DNA from: an uncultured Saprospiraceae bacterium
GTDB taxonomy: Bacteria; Bacteroidota; Bacteroidia; Chitinophagales; Saprospiraceae
Assembly (NCBI GenBank): GCA_938016265.1
Contig: CALLWB010000004.1
Coordinates: forward strand, 1-48,717
DNA: 48,717 nt
Direction: 5' to 3'
In this document: positions 11,301 to 18,792 of the stretch, in pieces
Position numbering within the stretch: the first letter of the stretch is position 1
Layout: every line of letters starts with the position of its first letter
Program-made: the position numbers and the translations under genes
Notes under the pieces: model-generated
Seen by the model: only the letters and a program-made list of their open reading frames with translations
Database searches by the model: none
What the model was told of the DNA's origin: nothing

Positions 11301-13735
11301 GGATCTTCAACCGTGAATGTTTCAACAAGGGAGAGCGTATCTGCATCATTTACAGTAACAGAATAATCTCCAGCTGCTAATCCATTGACTAGAGTATCAA
11401 CCGAACCCGTTTCCCATAATAAAGTATAAGGTCCGGTGCCCCCAACAATACTCAAGGAAATAGTACCATCTGAACTGCCGATACAGGAAGTTGTTGTAAT
11501 TGTTGGATCTATCGAGATGTAAGTTGGTTCGGTCAACAAACAGGCAGGTGCTATTACCTGATCACTAATTTTATTACCCTGGCCAGTAGGATTTGTACCG
11601 GCATTATAAGGGCCAGATGGATGTCCCCAGTAATTATTGCAGGCGTTAACAGATTCACCAGCAGTATAAATACCATAATTGCTATTGTTTGCAATCGTGT
11701 TGAGGGAAATCGAAGAATTATCATGATCGATAACAGAAATCCCGGTAGTGTTATCGTGAATATAGTTTTCTCGAATTTGCGCTGTTGCGTTGTCTTCGAT
11801 ACGAATAGCTCTTATACAATTGTAGATATGGCTGTTTGACACCTCACAGGGAGCACTAATGCTAATGCCACCTTTGTAGGTATTGTAAATATCGTAATTG
11901 TGGAGATTGTTAATGCTGACGTATTTTATCACATTGTCCTGACTTCCGGGCAATAAAGCTATAGAACCACCTCCAAATGAGTAACTACTGTAAAAATAGA
12001 TGGAGTCTTGTTCCGTTCCCTCTGCAATCAACGTTCCGTTGACGTGAATATCCTTATCTCTGTAGGAAAGGTTGATTGTAGACCCAGGCATAATAGTCAG
12101 GGAATCCCCGGCAGCCACGGTAATATCTCCTTCTGGTGTATAAACGAATCCACTTGGGTCTGTATTCGGCCAAAAGGAAGTTTCCGTCAAGGAGTTGCTA
12201 AAAAACCAGATGCCGGTCAAGGAGTTGTTCCCTCCAAATTCATCTACAGAATGAGCCGTTGCCCGGACATCTTTTAAGTTATTTGTAAACGTGCAATAGT
12301 CCACAGTTACTTCTGCATTCTCAATCCATAATGCACATTTGTAAGTATTATAAATGGTGTAATTGGACAAGTTATCTAGCTCCACATATTTTAACGCATT
12401 TCCTACACTACCTGGCAATAAAGCAATTGATCCACCACCAAAGTTATAGGAACTGGTAAACTTAATTGGTTTTTGCATGGTTCCTTCAGCTATAAAGGTC
12501 CCATTCACATGTATATCCTTGTCTCTATAGGGTAAATCTATGGTGACTCCTGGATTGATGGTTAAGGAATCTCCTGCATTTACTGTCAAATCTCCTTCGG
12601 TTGTGTACCGGAATCCAGTAGGATCGACATTGGGCCAGCGTGCTGTTTCGGTAAAGGAGTTATTCAGAAACCAGATGCCTGACAAGGAGTTATTCTCCCC
12701 AAATTCATCTACAGAATGAGCGGTTGCCCGTACATCTTTTATATTGTTTGTAAAGGTGCAATAGTTAACGGAAACCTGAGCGCTGTCAATCCATAAGGCA
12801 CAATCATAAGCGTTGTAAATAGTATAGTTTGACAGGTTGTTCATGTGGACATACTCTAACGAATTTCCAGAACTTCCAGGCAACAACGCAACTGACCCTC
12901 CACCATAGAGATAGGAACTGCTAAACAAAATTGAGTCCTGAGCGGTCCCTTCTGCAATTAAAGTCCCATAAACACGTAAGTCTATGTCGCGATAATTTAG
13001 ATTTACCGAAACTCCAGGCTCGATAAATAGCGAATCTCCAGCTTTTACTGTAAGGTCTCCATTCATCACGTATTCAAATCCATTTGGATCAGCACTAGGC
13101 CAAACGGAGGAGGTCTCTAACGAGTTCCCCCTAAACCATATTCTATATAACTCATTGTTGTTTCCAAATCCATTTACAGAATTTGCATCTGCGATTACGT
13201 CTTTTGTATTGTTCGTGAATTTGCAGTTGTTTACTGAAACTTCCGCATGATCAATCCAAACTCCACAATCATAGGTATTGAAAGCATTGTAGTTAGATAG
13301 GTTGTCAATTTTAGTGTACGCTAAAGAATTCCCACTACTTCCAGGCATAAAGGCAATGGAGCCTCCTCCAAAAATATAAGAACTAGTGAATAAAATAGAG
13401 TCTTGTGGGGTTCCTTCTGCAATCAAAGTCCCATAAACAATAATATCACGGTCTCTGTAGGCTAAATTTATCTCCACTCCCGCTTCTATGACCAAGGTCA
13501 CCGCTGAATCTACTATTACGTCGCAACTAATGGTGTATGGACTACCAGACAACCGAAGGGTGTCATTTGCCACAATATGTCCACAGAGTGTTGTATTTGT
13601 ACTTGTTTTGTTATCAAACTCTGCTATTTCAGATTCAATAGCAAAAGTATTCAATTCAATAGCTGGATGAAGATCTAATCCAGTAAAACTTGTGAGTAAA
13701 ATGTATAGTGGGATACACTTAATAAAGTTAATCAT
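2363..13735 (-). CDS. Giant secreted multidomain protein (3,790 aa): beta-helix, SprB-like, CARDB, Calx-beta, Ig-like and dockerin-like modules
   Basis: Starts with a signal-like hydrophobic N-terminus (MINFIKCIPLYILLTSF). Approximate residue order: 60-650 right-handed beta-helix with four 155-residue repeats; 650-735 helix cap; 737-810 SprB-like (CIGSSDGTISLSIVGGTGPY); 815-980 Ig/Fn3-like; 982-1100 CARDB (LPDLEV...VTWDVSNVGG); 1107-1520 four Calx-beta-like units (TLTANPLSIAEGTTG); 1524-1650 second CARDB; 1690-2130 Ig/carboxypeptidase-regulatory-like modules; 2190-2325 Gly/Cys-rich hydrophobic segment; 2330-2920 unassigned; 2925-3250 Big_5-like units (LTVTFSEEI); around 3560-3650 PKD/cadherin-like (DASNSYDFDGD). 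The end has two Ca-binding-like loops (DYDGNGQVQ, DLDLNGEVQ) and LGRGASFEY. It is likely an extracellular or cell-surface adhesion/scaffold protein. No catalytic domain was recognised. Domain names come from motif reading. Confidence 0.9.
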   Translation of the reverse strand: MINFIKCIPLYILLTSFTGLDLHPAIELNTFAIESEIAEFDNKTSTNTTLCGHIVANDTLRLSGSPYTISCDVIVDSAVTLVIEAGVEINLAYRDRDIIVYGTLIAEGTPQDSILFTSSYIFGGGSIAFMPGSSGNSLAYTKIDNLSNYNAFNTYDCGVWIDHAEVSVNNCKFTNNTKDVIADANSVNGFGNNNELYRIWFRGNSLETSSVWPSADPNGFEYVMNGDLTVKAGDSLFIEPGVSVNLNYRDIDLRVYGTLIAEGTAQDSILFSSSYLYGGGSVALLPGSSGNSLEYVHMNNLSNYTIYNAYDCALWIDSAQVSVNYCTFTNNIKDVRATAHSVDEFGENNSLSGIWFLNNSFTETARWPNVDPTGFRYTTEGDLTVNAGDSLTINPGVTIDLPYRDKDIHVNGTFIAEGTMQKPIKFTSSYNFGGGSIALLPGSVGNALKYVELDNLSNYTIYNTYKCALWIENAEVTVDYCTFTNNLKDVRATAHSVDEFGGNNSLTGIWFFSNSLTETSFWPNTDPSGFVYTPEGDITVAAGDSLTIMPGSTINLSYRDKDIHVNGTLIAEGTEQDSIYFYSSYSFGGGSIALLPGSQDNVIKYVSINNLHNYDIYNTYKGGISISAPCEVSNSHIYNCIRAIRIEDNATAQIRENYIHDNTTGISVIDHDNSSISLNTIANNSNYGIYTAGESVNACNNYWGHPSGPYNAGTNPTGQGNKISDQVIAPACLLTEPTYISIDPTITTTSCIGSSDGTISLSIVGGTGPYTLLWETGSVDTLVNGLAAGDYSVTVNDADTLSLVETFTVEDPPEVELTLSNTNTLCIGDSVTISTINANTATWSNGATTLQITVAPAVTTTYYVSGEHATNCPWTDTITVLVHPYQLPGPVTNMIPEENAGNVVSPVDFTWTPGIYNSNPYALYIWEDGTTKPTAPTVNNILQPAYTYQGALTIGVPYNWQVVSSSSCLQTEGPIQQFTLRELPDLEVSSVFTGVTNVASGDSITVTWDVSNVGGDFALIDWSENIYIQSTTGQNRTLVGQTSIVDDTLQVGASYSRSYTAGLPPILSIGDAGVFVVEVVPSSNVIEPLGATANNTAIEPTSWTIDRDLYIALSTNEITENGQGVYCIVSRSGAMNPALTVDLSFTDTSRFNFPQQVTIPNGQAGKSFYIYGRDNNDLSGDLTQIMTASATGFPTVKDTLLLIDDEVPALSITGLPTTLVEGDLLTFDVSTNFAQADSLYVSIISSKPNDVPLSTPVLILPNTTTTNVQLQLPDDNIAEPDETITITAGSAGLTSAVESFVLTNDSDLPVISFELSLDTISESGGQFATQGIMTRIGDTSTTLTINLFANQPAFVLLPASVTMAPGESEKTFYIGAVENNAVDGFTPVEITASVFISACNCTASATGAGSFTKTLTIADNDGPTLTLTANPLSIAEGTTGAGNLTITRNTPTTNALVVNLSSDDLTEINPPPTVTIPANQASINIVLSTEADALVDGNQEVTLEATAPGFSPGIVWVNVTDINKPDLEIAAVTLPNNQITALDQFEFRVYITNKGIANAPSSVFVRAFLSEDMILDAQDYFVGEYLTQAPIAIGDTLELWDLGVAPNFSGTYQLFLQVNPLQLTTEAIYVNNTSAPIPIEIMPNYFGSAMVDDSVFLQDSPITIYGSSFKDGGMVLPNTSLDVYIIVDEIRRQISVTTDTFGNYTTMFDPLPTEAGHYIVGASYPGLVTSNPQDEFDILGVKLNNGDPIVWELRLGDTLQGSIPIENLTSIPLTNVKLMPQSLPNGATILLDSIPLLAGNATENIDYQVFATEVTATLNHEEIDLVLSSDEGVAQPVEADYLCQSQEGYLRATIASINRTVSQQQSNFLEFIIYNDGLGETGEINITLPPLDFISLNTPSAIPSLQSGDSALVILEFIPTPTLPLNIPGIGTFLISGDNSNYILMPFTIEKVSDATGGLVVEVVDEYTYYTAAAPRVANAHVKISHFYTGEVYAEGYTDSLGLFQVDTLPEGNLRLVVQADQHEGYNQVFEILPGMVNNKTVFLSYQAVSFTWNVVPTTVEDVYEVDLVMEFETNVPAPVVEMTMPNEMPELSSNETFNFNIILVNHGFIAAQDVELFLPTDVEYEFITNYTTMALPALSSIQIPVVMRRIQGQAPIIDPNDPQSQINSFLKITTSQASNMAQQSINGGCGDIVVIAYNYECGGNDVGKGAGESFTYSGRSSGGCGGSGGFGGGGAGGPGGGIYPTGSSSLDCSAEPDPCLTNILTTAIGCSPNPYVAAFGCGLSLGGSDGGWGTLIAAIGCIPVVGCPFSIGYTIGFCLQNPPGSTNFQANYSLPPVIMQAGEDLDQAIQAYDAHERWLEEVVGPLATNENLEDFGNILTTWVDHDLQIAPLDVILIKDSLAGFDIPVTQIDSFIVRWNATQTAWSIGVLAPNATYPNIINQDSLVHWVNIIDDARSYAQDRGFQSIEVMIQEAEAAVIEYAFNPPLASGSNFAPNLVNQNQSNNNNAVCASVTISITQEVTMTREAFEGTLGINNGHPTSPMDSLYLNLEILDPNGVLSNDLFEIQVVGLNNVTSIDGDGMVDAASQGTATILFIPEPGAAPTVPISYSFGGTISYLDPFSGVMVTIPLNAAVLQVNPSPQLYLHYFMQRDIYGDDPLTNSIEPILPAELAVMVENNGYGAANGVMIESAQPEIIDNEKGLAISFNLIGSNLQGQPATLGLNNINFGDIDPLTSKIGQWYFTSTLLGHFINYETNLVHLSSYGNPDLSLITGVELHEMIQSISVYGGANDGVHDFLVNEIQDPEDAPDAIYLSQGNLIYDVFPAESGVFTGDLLALGNTDTLTVDPLALGWNYLKLDDPGNGNFEILSVTREDGQVIPLKNVWLTHVTIPDSKVPNYENKFHIVDDFPAFTPMSYVIVWSPKDPNPPAVASINGHPDVPTTFQVSELTVTFSEEIIPSTFTTDDLTLILQGGTNIIDSTVVITPVDSVTYTVDLSSLTTGNGYYLFTVQAAGIQDVTGTNGLVGEQVGWIQYLSVPSVQEFSLLPEGAINNTFDTVRLLFNMPLEVSTVTSDRFTVLSGGVSQTGNWTITPINPQNTLFELVGLGSFLSGDGDYELVVDLVNIQSATGEFGLATQSFPLTLDTGAPSLVNLLRYIGSGLDPQHYTGVNMNFSEDVQPFEGEEAISLWRDGVQLDLTDVPINRVDGDWYQAASFDTLTYPNGDYIFRVDLSLIADLAGNYGSGIQETTWTVNRIAGLDITNLSIAPNMGYSNTDNITGSKTFVLFFDIDEPATTITIYQDDNGTLTLLETLENQPFGTVDALLELSTGGQTAVEIHAFDANNNLVVANMPLFIDEAPLAGAWDFVPNQVLEKHPDFIDITFSDLLLDLANVNAQKQLLALTSLDSALVLTYENTVLDPDGLSLTFLADTTFRLSGFEMIDSLPGNYTVGVDLTMLKKYSSGIPGSATALTSWEIEGELNNVPFADAGLDSTVTQLMTYTLDASNSYDFDGDNIAFQWFAPPGIVLTNSNTATPSFSITNAYQDTELLFMVSVSDGKDFSTDIVSIYVSLARVVVNAKVLLEGPYDGNGLMTTYLQQQEYLPLEQPYADSPWNHLGLETVDSIPAGIVDWVFVTARTSLEKDSIVTFGVGFLADDGQIVSLDGGPFTLPMDNMGTDLYLAIYHRNHVGILSAAPIAPVNGVYDFDLRLGNTTVFGGANSIKDLGGGYFGLYSGDYDGNGQVQNTDFSNLLPDLGLNNYREGDLDLNGEVQNSEVQDKLIINLGRGASFEY
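11870..13560 (-). repeat. Four 465-bp in-frame tandem repeats in the giant gene
   Basis: The same anchor (encoding IAEGT, plus-strand form GTTCCTTCTGC or close variants) occurs at 12015, 12480, 12945 and 13410, exactly 465 bp (155 codons) apart each time. Each unit carries GGGS(I/V)A(L/F)(L/M)PGS, a NNLxNY segment, a C-x-(F)TNN motif and a Trp-containing SIWF-like segment. Copies have diverged in sequence but not in length. Confidence 0.9.
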
Positions 13736-14189
13736 AACCGCGATTTTAGCATTTTTTTATAAGGATTCAATTCCAAAATATCAAAGACTGTAAAAATATG
13801 TACTTCAGTCAATAAAATAATTCTTCAAGTATATATCTTTGATTAAAAATCAGTTACAGAACACTGAGAGAAATTTTTGTTAGTTATAAAATTCATAAGA
13901 ACAGAAAAAAGAAGGGGACCATTTAGTTCATGTAAATATAAGATATAATATATAAAACATCAATTCTAATCTTTGAATTCACCACTTCTTTTTCTAATGT
14001 TACTTTGAATTGCAGAATGTTACCGTTTGCAGATAGAAAGGAAAGATAATCGATATGAAAGCGACTAGATTGGAGAAAAATGAAGGTTGGAGGGAATTAC
14101 AGACTCAAGAGACCTTGAGTCTGACGCGAGAAAAAAAGGAGACAAAATTGAAGGGTATTAGCAGCGCAGAACACCCTTAAATTTTGTGA
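13736..14189. other. AT-rich intergenic region upstream of the giant gene
   Basis: This 454-bp gap must hold the promoter of the giant minus-strand gene, but no convincing TAnnTTTG box was found. A separate perfect 9-bp inverted repeat (14100-14108 with 14115-14123, loop GAGACC) and the terminator at 14144-14185 occupy its right end. No coding sequence was seen. Confidence 0.5.
14144..14185 (-). terminator. Terminator of the DUF1800 operon
   Basis: Inverted repeat 14144-14156 with 14173-14185 (13 bp, one mismatch), immediately downstream of the stop at 14190. On the minus strand it is followed within a few bases by a run of seven T. It fits an intrinsic terminator for the operon running from 18259 to 14190. 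Confidence 0.75.
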
Positions 14190-14906
14190 TTATCGTTGTT
14201 TGACAAAGCGTTGAGTGTACTGCTCGTTGTTTGATGTGAGGCACTTCAAAAAATAAATACCGTCTGGCAAAAAGGAAATATCAACCGTCTCCGCATAAGA
14301 AAACCGGGCAATTTCCTGGCCTGCAGCTCCTAGGACGATCAACTCTTCTAACAAGAGGTCGGTCTCAATCGATAGCCGATCAGCAGCAGGATTGGGAAAT
14401 AAAGCAAGCTGCTTGTCACCTAGCGGCAATTCTTCATTAGCAACCAAACCATCTACATTAAAAAGTACTTCAGAAAGCCCTGCGCAACCTGAAGTTCCCC
14501 AGGTATCAATACTAGTAATTAGCACATATCTGGCGTCAATATCATTAAAATCAGGACCAGATTCTCCAGTATACGAATTCATACCAGAAGCTTCACCTAG
14601 TTGGAAGCTAGCCAACTCCGTCCAAGTAGTACCGTCCAATGAATAGTCGATCGTAACACTCTTCATTCCTTTGTCTGTTTCTCCTGCGACATTATAGTTC
14701 CAAAAATTGGTCGCCCCCAAACTGTAGACGTACCCAAAATCATAATGCACCCAATGAGAATTCCCCCTTGCTGGATTTGGATTCGAGTTTAGTTGGCAAG
14801 AAACCCAACTATCGTTGATATTAATAGAATGATTGTCTTCATTGCAAGCTTGTCCATGCAGGAAGAAGGAAGTAAAAGCAAATAATAGAACGAGTATGTA
14901 TTTCAT
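14190..14906 (-). CDS. Small T9SS-secreted protein with discoidin-like domain
   Basis: 238 residues. An N-terminal signal peptide (MKYILVLLFAFTSFFLHGQA) leads into a 130-residue beta-domain with W-x-HYDFG, a YSLDGTTWTE strand and DARYVLITS, which resembles an F5/8 type C (discoidin) fold. Residues 167-238 form a type A T9SS sorting domain (LALFPNPAADRLSIE, then LPDGIYFLKC and QRFVKQR). It should be exported by Sec, then moved across the outer membrane by T9SS and anchored or released. It is the last gene of an operon, 12 bp after the DUF1501 gene, so it probably works with the DUF1501/DUF1800 pair. The ligand is unknown. Confidence 0.85.
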   Translation of the reverse strand: MKYILVLLFAFTSFFLHGQACNEDNHSININDSWVSCQLNSNPNPARGNSHWVHYDFGYVYSLGATNFWNYNVAGETDKGMKSVTIDYSLDGTTWTELASFQLGEASGMNSYTGESGPDFNDIDARYVLITSIDTWGTSGCAGLSEVLFNVDGLVANEELPLGDKQLALFPNPAADRLSIETDLLLEELIVLGAAGQEIARFSYAETVDISFLPDGIYFLKCLTSNNEQYTQRFVKQR

Positions 14907-14918
14907 TTCAATGTCTTT

Positions 14919-16340
14919 TTAAATATTCATAAATCCAATTGGCCCTCCTGGGCTTGTAGGGTTGGTGAAATTTCCAATATTAGGAAGAACGTAGGTCAGA
15001 TCGCCATTCGGCACGCCAAACCATTTAGCCAACTCTAGAAAATATTCGTCGGTAGAAATACCGGGTAGCATAATCGCCCCTCCAACATCATCCGTACCCC
15101 CGATAAGTAGTGATGGATATTCGCCATACACTTCACCTCCATTTACACTGCCACCCATTGCCATCACATTTCCTCCCCAGGCGTGGTCACTCCCATTACC
15201 ATTGGACGTTAGTGTTCTTGCAAAGTCAGAAATGGTAAAGGTGGTCACGTCATCATTTAAGCCTAGTTCTTGCATGGCGGCTTCAAATTCGGAGAGGGCG
15301 GTGCTGACGACTCCTAGCATTGTTGCCTGATTATCTAGTACCATATCGTGGTGATCCCAACCTCCATAATTCACAAAAAATGTTTGTCGGTCAACACCTA
15401 ATGTTCCTCTAACTGCGATCGTTTTAGCGATCAGCTCTAATTGTTGAGAAAGTCGGTTGGCAGAAAATGTGGTATTCAAAATTGGAGCCGTATCGAGTGC
15501 TGCGTTGAACTCATCATGGTTGCCTTGCGAGTTGCGAATTTTGTCTGCGTAGGTGGATTTAAAAATGTCTTGATACTGTTGATTTAACAAACTTTCTACA
15601 CCGTTTTTCAAGAACATATCTACCGGAGAGGTGCCATCATATACATTGATACCAACACTTCCTCCAGCGGAGGCACGGATCGCATACTCCGTAATGTTGT
15701 TGCCTATTTGAAAGGTATTTGTTCCCGAAAGGGTAATATTCATCGATACATTTTGATTTGTATTTCCGGCATGCAAGATGTCTGCAATTCTTCCGCCCCA
15801 GCCGATTGAGGACCTGGATTGAGGGATGGAGGTTTGCCATTGCTGGATTTGATCGGCATGAGAGAATAAACCTAGGGGAATTGCGCCACTTCCTGCAATG
15901 TATTGAGACTTCGTGGTCGGTTCGATCAGGGTACCTACATTTGCCAGAAAAGCGAGTTTGTTGTTGTTGAACAACGTCTGTACCTCGGGCATGGAAGGAT
16001 GCACTCCAAACTGTTTTCCATTAGCGTCTGTATAATTGATTGGGAGCAAATCTCCTTGTGGAAGTGCCAGGTTGGATCGGGTAGTTGCGTATTCCGTATA
16101 ATTCGCCCCATTTCTGGGAACGAGCATGTTGAAGCTGTCATTGCCACCTGCAAACAAGATGCAAACAAGTGCTTTGTAAGTACTTCCCGTTTTATTAGAA
16201 GGCAATGCCATGCCCGCCAGAGAATTGACCATCCCCAGATTGAGAATAGAGGAAAGAAGGGTAGTCGACCCAAGTGCAGCACAAGAAGCTGTTCCTAGAA
16301 AATCTCTCCTGCTTATTCCTTTTTTATTATTGTTATCCAT
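14919..16340 (-). CDS. DUF1501 family exported protein (alkaline-phosphatase-superfamily-like)
   Basis: 473 residues. The N-terminus has a twin-arginine motif (SRRDFLGTASCAALG) followed by a hydrophobic stretch, so export by Tat is likely. Family hallmarks are visible: LFAGGNDSFNMLVP (about residue 65), NYGGWDHHD (about 325) and a SDHAWGGN block (about 385) before the C-terminal GEYPSL segment. The Asp/His content of these blocks fits the metal-binding alkaline phosphatase/sulfatase-like fold to which the family has been related. No substrate is known. It lies 56 bp downstream of the DUF1800 gene, a pairing common in Bacteroidota and Planctomycetota. The family call is strong; any enzymatic role is inference. 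Confidence 0.92.
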   Translation of the reverse strand: MDNNNKKGISRRDFLGTASCAALGSTTLLSSILNLGMVNSLAGMALPSNKTGSTYKALVCILFAGGNDSFNMLVPRNGANYTEYATTRSNLALPQGDLLPINYTDANGKQFGVHPSMPEVQTLFNNNKLAFLANVGTLIEPTTKSQYIAGSGAIPLGLFSHADQIQQWQTSIPQSRSSIGWGGRIADILHAGNTNQNVSMNITLSGTNTFQIGNNITEYAIRASAGGSVGINVYDGTSPVDMFLKNGVESLLNQQYQDIFKSTYADKIRNSQGNHDEFNAALDTAPILNTTFSANRLSQQLELIAKTIAVRGTLGVDRQTFFVNYGGWDHHDMVLDNQATMLGVVSTALSEFEAAMQELGLNDDVTTFTISDFARTLTSNGNGSDHAWGGNVMAMGGSVNGGEVYGEYPSLLIGGTDDVGGAIMLPGISTDEYFLELAKWFGVPNGDLTYVLPNIGNFTNPTSPGGPIGFMNI

Positions 16341-16396
16341 GCTATTATTTTTTATTAATAAACCGAATGTCGGACCAATTCAATAAATTGCTCCTT

Positions 16397-18259
16397 CTAC
16401 TTTTCAATATTGTAATCGGGTGCTATGAACGTAAGGTATAACGCCACTTGAACTCGTATTGGGAGATCAGGAATTTGGTCTATTGTGCTAATAATATTTG
16501 CTTTTGTAGTCGAAGAAAGCAACCCACCAGTCAATATCAAGTCAAGGCGATCCATTAGCGCCTGCGAATTTCCTGCGATGGCAATTTCGTCCGTCAAGTC
16601 AAGATACATATAGTCATCTGGGCTGAGTTCATTCAATTCGTATCCAGGGGCATTGATGATGGTGCTACTTGCATTTGTAGCGATCTCTCCGAGAAATCCA
16701 GAGATAAACCAAGTATGTACCAGATTGAGATAATTGATCGAAGTCGCCGATGTATGAATTTGGAATTCAGGCCCAACCAACCCCTCATCTAAGATGGGAC
16801 CGCTAGGTTGAAAGTCAGGTAGATAAAAGTTGAAAACACTAGGAGAAGTTAATACGCCTTGACTCACCAACTCGTCAAAAACATATCCATAGTTCCACAG
16901 TTTGCCCGATTGATTGTAGACATTAAATGCGCGGAGGGCTTGGGTGTACCGGATCATTGGTTCCTTCAGTTTGCCGTGCTGTGCATGGTCAAGCCAGGAG
17001 CAGTCGAGGGCTTCGGCGTCGGTGAGTATCGCTCTTATGACGGCTTTCATATCTCCTCTTATCCCACTCCCATTGTCATTAAACTTTGTGGCCACTCTAA
17101 AAATATAAGAAGGCGACGGATTCGATTTTACTAGTCGTTGGATCAATAATCTGGAAATGAAGGGACCGACATTATCATGATTGAATAAGTTATCAATTGC
17201 GGAGTCTATGTCTTGAAGGGTCGTTTGGCCTGATGGAACGACCTGCCCATTTAGCAGGGTTTTTGGGCCTTGTTCGTGCCAGTTTTCGAATGGGATCATC
17301 GGTTCCCAAGCGATTACTGTACCTGGAATATCGTTAAACGCTTGCCCCCAAACGGTTGGAACGGCGCTGTAATCTACCCATGGCCACCAGTAGCCTGCAG
17401 GAGCCAGGCCAGTGAAAATTTTGGCGAATTCCCGAATCTCATCGTTGCCGTAAGTCGGAATAAAATCTCCTTGTGCATCGACCTTTCGCGTACCATTTTG
17501 GTTTAACTCGTATAATCCAATAGAAAATAGCTGCATCACCTCCCGTGCATAATTTTCGTCCGGGTGTACATTGTTCGCTGGATCGGACTTTGGATTGTTG
17601 ATGTGGCTTAAATAATATCCCATAGCCGGATGGAGGGATATTTCCTTGAGTAAGTCCTTGTAATTTCCGAAGGCATTATTATATAAAACATCGTAATAAT
17701 TGGCCATCCCAGGTCCAGTAAGTTGAAGGTTGGATTTTTCTGAGATCACGAATATCTGACTATATGCCTGGGCTACTCGCTGCCTCAGGTGGTCTTCGGA
17801 TTTTAGAATATTGTTCCACCAGGCCATTTTCCAATAAAACCAATATGGGATCACTACTTCGGGGGAGTTGACTACGTTGTTGTAGCCCCAGTTTGCAATG
17901 TATTGCGGGTAGAAATGTTCCCACAACATCCAAGTGGTATCGGTAAAACTGACCAGCGGCATAGCAAACTGTTCGTCCATCCAATCGGAGATGCCTACAT
18001 CTTTTACATGCATGATGGTTTCGTAGTCTGCTCCGAGGGAGGCGCGGTTGAGGAATCGGGCAGCAGCCAACTCTTCAATGCCGAGCCCGCTGCCATTTGC
18101 AGAACTGAGGGCGGTAGATTGTCCTTCGTTGGAGCTGGACGTTACGGTTACGCCTTGTGTATGTCCGGCGCCGATATAGTCTGTATAGATTTGCGCGTTG
18201 AGAAACAGCGGGGCGAGGAATAACAGTAACCCGATTCTTATTGTTGTTTTTTGTATCAT
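16397..18259 (-). CDS. DUF1800 family secreted protein
   Basis: 620 residues with an N-terminal signal peptide (IGLLLFLAPLFLNAQ). The family signatures AARFLNRASLGADYE (about residue 65) and the DENYAREVMQLFSIGLYEL block (about 235) are intact, as are later HDNVGPFISRLLIQRLV and LKEPMIRYTQALRAF. Length is typical for the family. It is the first gene of a three-gene operon with DUF1501 and a T9SS cargo protein. The biochemical function is unknown; co-export with DUF1501 suggests a shared periplasmic or surface process. Confidence 0.92.
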   Translation of the reverse strand: MIQKTTIRIGLLLFLAPLFLNAQIYTDYIGAGHTQGVTVTSSSNEGQSTALSSANGSGLGIEELAAARFLNRASLGADYETIMHVKDVGISDWMDEQFAMPLVSFTDTTWMLWEHFYPQYIANWGYNNVVNSPEVVIPYWFYWKMAWWNNILKSEDHLRQRVAQAYSQIFVISEKSNLQLTGPGMANYYDVLYNNAFGNYKDLLKEISLHPAMGYYLSHINNPKSDPANNVHPDENYAREVMQLFSIGLYELNQNGTRKVDAQGDFIPTYGNDEIREFAKIFTGLAPAGYWWPWVDYSAVPTVWGQAFNDIPGTVIAWEPMIPFENWHEQGPKTLLNGQVVPSGQTTLQDIDSAIDNLFNHDNVGPFISRLLIQRLVKSNPSPSYIFRVATKFNDNGSGIRGDMKAVIRAILTDAEALDCSWLDHAQHGKLKEPMIRYTQALRAFNVYNQSGKLWNYGYVFDELVSQGVLTSPSVFNFYLPDFQPSGPILDEGLVGPEFQIHTSATSINYLNLVHTWFISGFLGEIATNASSTIINAPGYELNELSPDDYMYLDLTDEIAIAGNSQALMDRLDLILTGGLLSSTTKANIISTIDQIPDLPIRVQVALYLTFIAPDYNIEK

Positions 18260-18500
18260 AGTCTATGTATTATTAAACAATCAACTTTTTATTGCAGGGA
18301 TAGATTTTTCATTACCTATTGAAACTATTCATATAAATATACGACTTTGAGGAGTTTTTGTTTGATTTTGATCTAGCAAATAAACTCTGTTTAGCTATAA
18401 TACCCGAGGGGTGGGAAAAACCCTTAGTTGGTATTTTATTTTTTTTAAAATAATGATTCTCCTGTCAGTTGGCAGGTTAAAATTTAATAGCCGAAAGTCC
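18260..18500. other. Probable promoter region of the DUF1800 operon
   Basis: AT-rich leader upstream of the minus-strand start at 18259. On the minus strand a TATATTTA stretch could serve as a -7 box, but no matching -33 element was found, so no promoter is placed. No coding sequence was seen. Confidence 0.35.
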
Positions 18501-18785
18501 AACAATTAGGGGTTCAACCCTGGGGCTTGATCATGCCCGTATCTGAGTACCATCGGCATGGGTATATTGTCAAAATGAAACGTACCTATGGCACTCAAGC
18601 TGTTTATTACCATTGACATGGGAATGAATTCCCATGCTACAACATGAGTCGTGTCTATGACACTAAAAACATAACTAAATTTTTCTGGCCAGCTCGAATT
18701 CATTCGCCTGCCTGCTGCGCGAAGAAAGGCAGTTGAGGTCAAATGAGGGTAGGAACAATTCACCCCCAGCCTCCGCCAGTGGGTG
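18500..18785. repeat. Repeat-like noncoding element with nested palindromes
   Basis: This stretch contains a perfect palindrome with a 2-nt centre (18617-18636, CATGGGAAT-GA-ATTCCCATG), a CATGCC...GGCATG pair, and GGTTCAACCCTGGGGCTTGA near 18511. Sequences of this kind (repeated GGGTTCAACCCT and CATGGGAATGAATTCCCATG blocks) are familiar as dispersed intergenic repeats in Bacteroidota. Only one copy is in this window, so multicopy status is inference. An 85-codon frame here on the minus strand looks like a by-product of the repeat. Confidence 0.55.
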
Positions 18786-18792
18786 ATAGCAT

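Noticed and set aside
15903-16298. 131-codon plus-strand frame opposite the DUF1501 gene
   Set aside because: It is a shadow of a gene with intact Tat signal and family motifs.
18506-18763. 85-codon minus-strand frame before recQ
   Set aside because: It coincides with a palindrome-rich repeat-like element, has no signal or known domain, and its product follows the palindromes (mirrored IPMSMV/IPMPMV).
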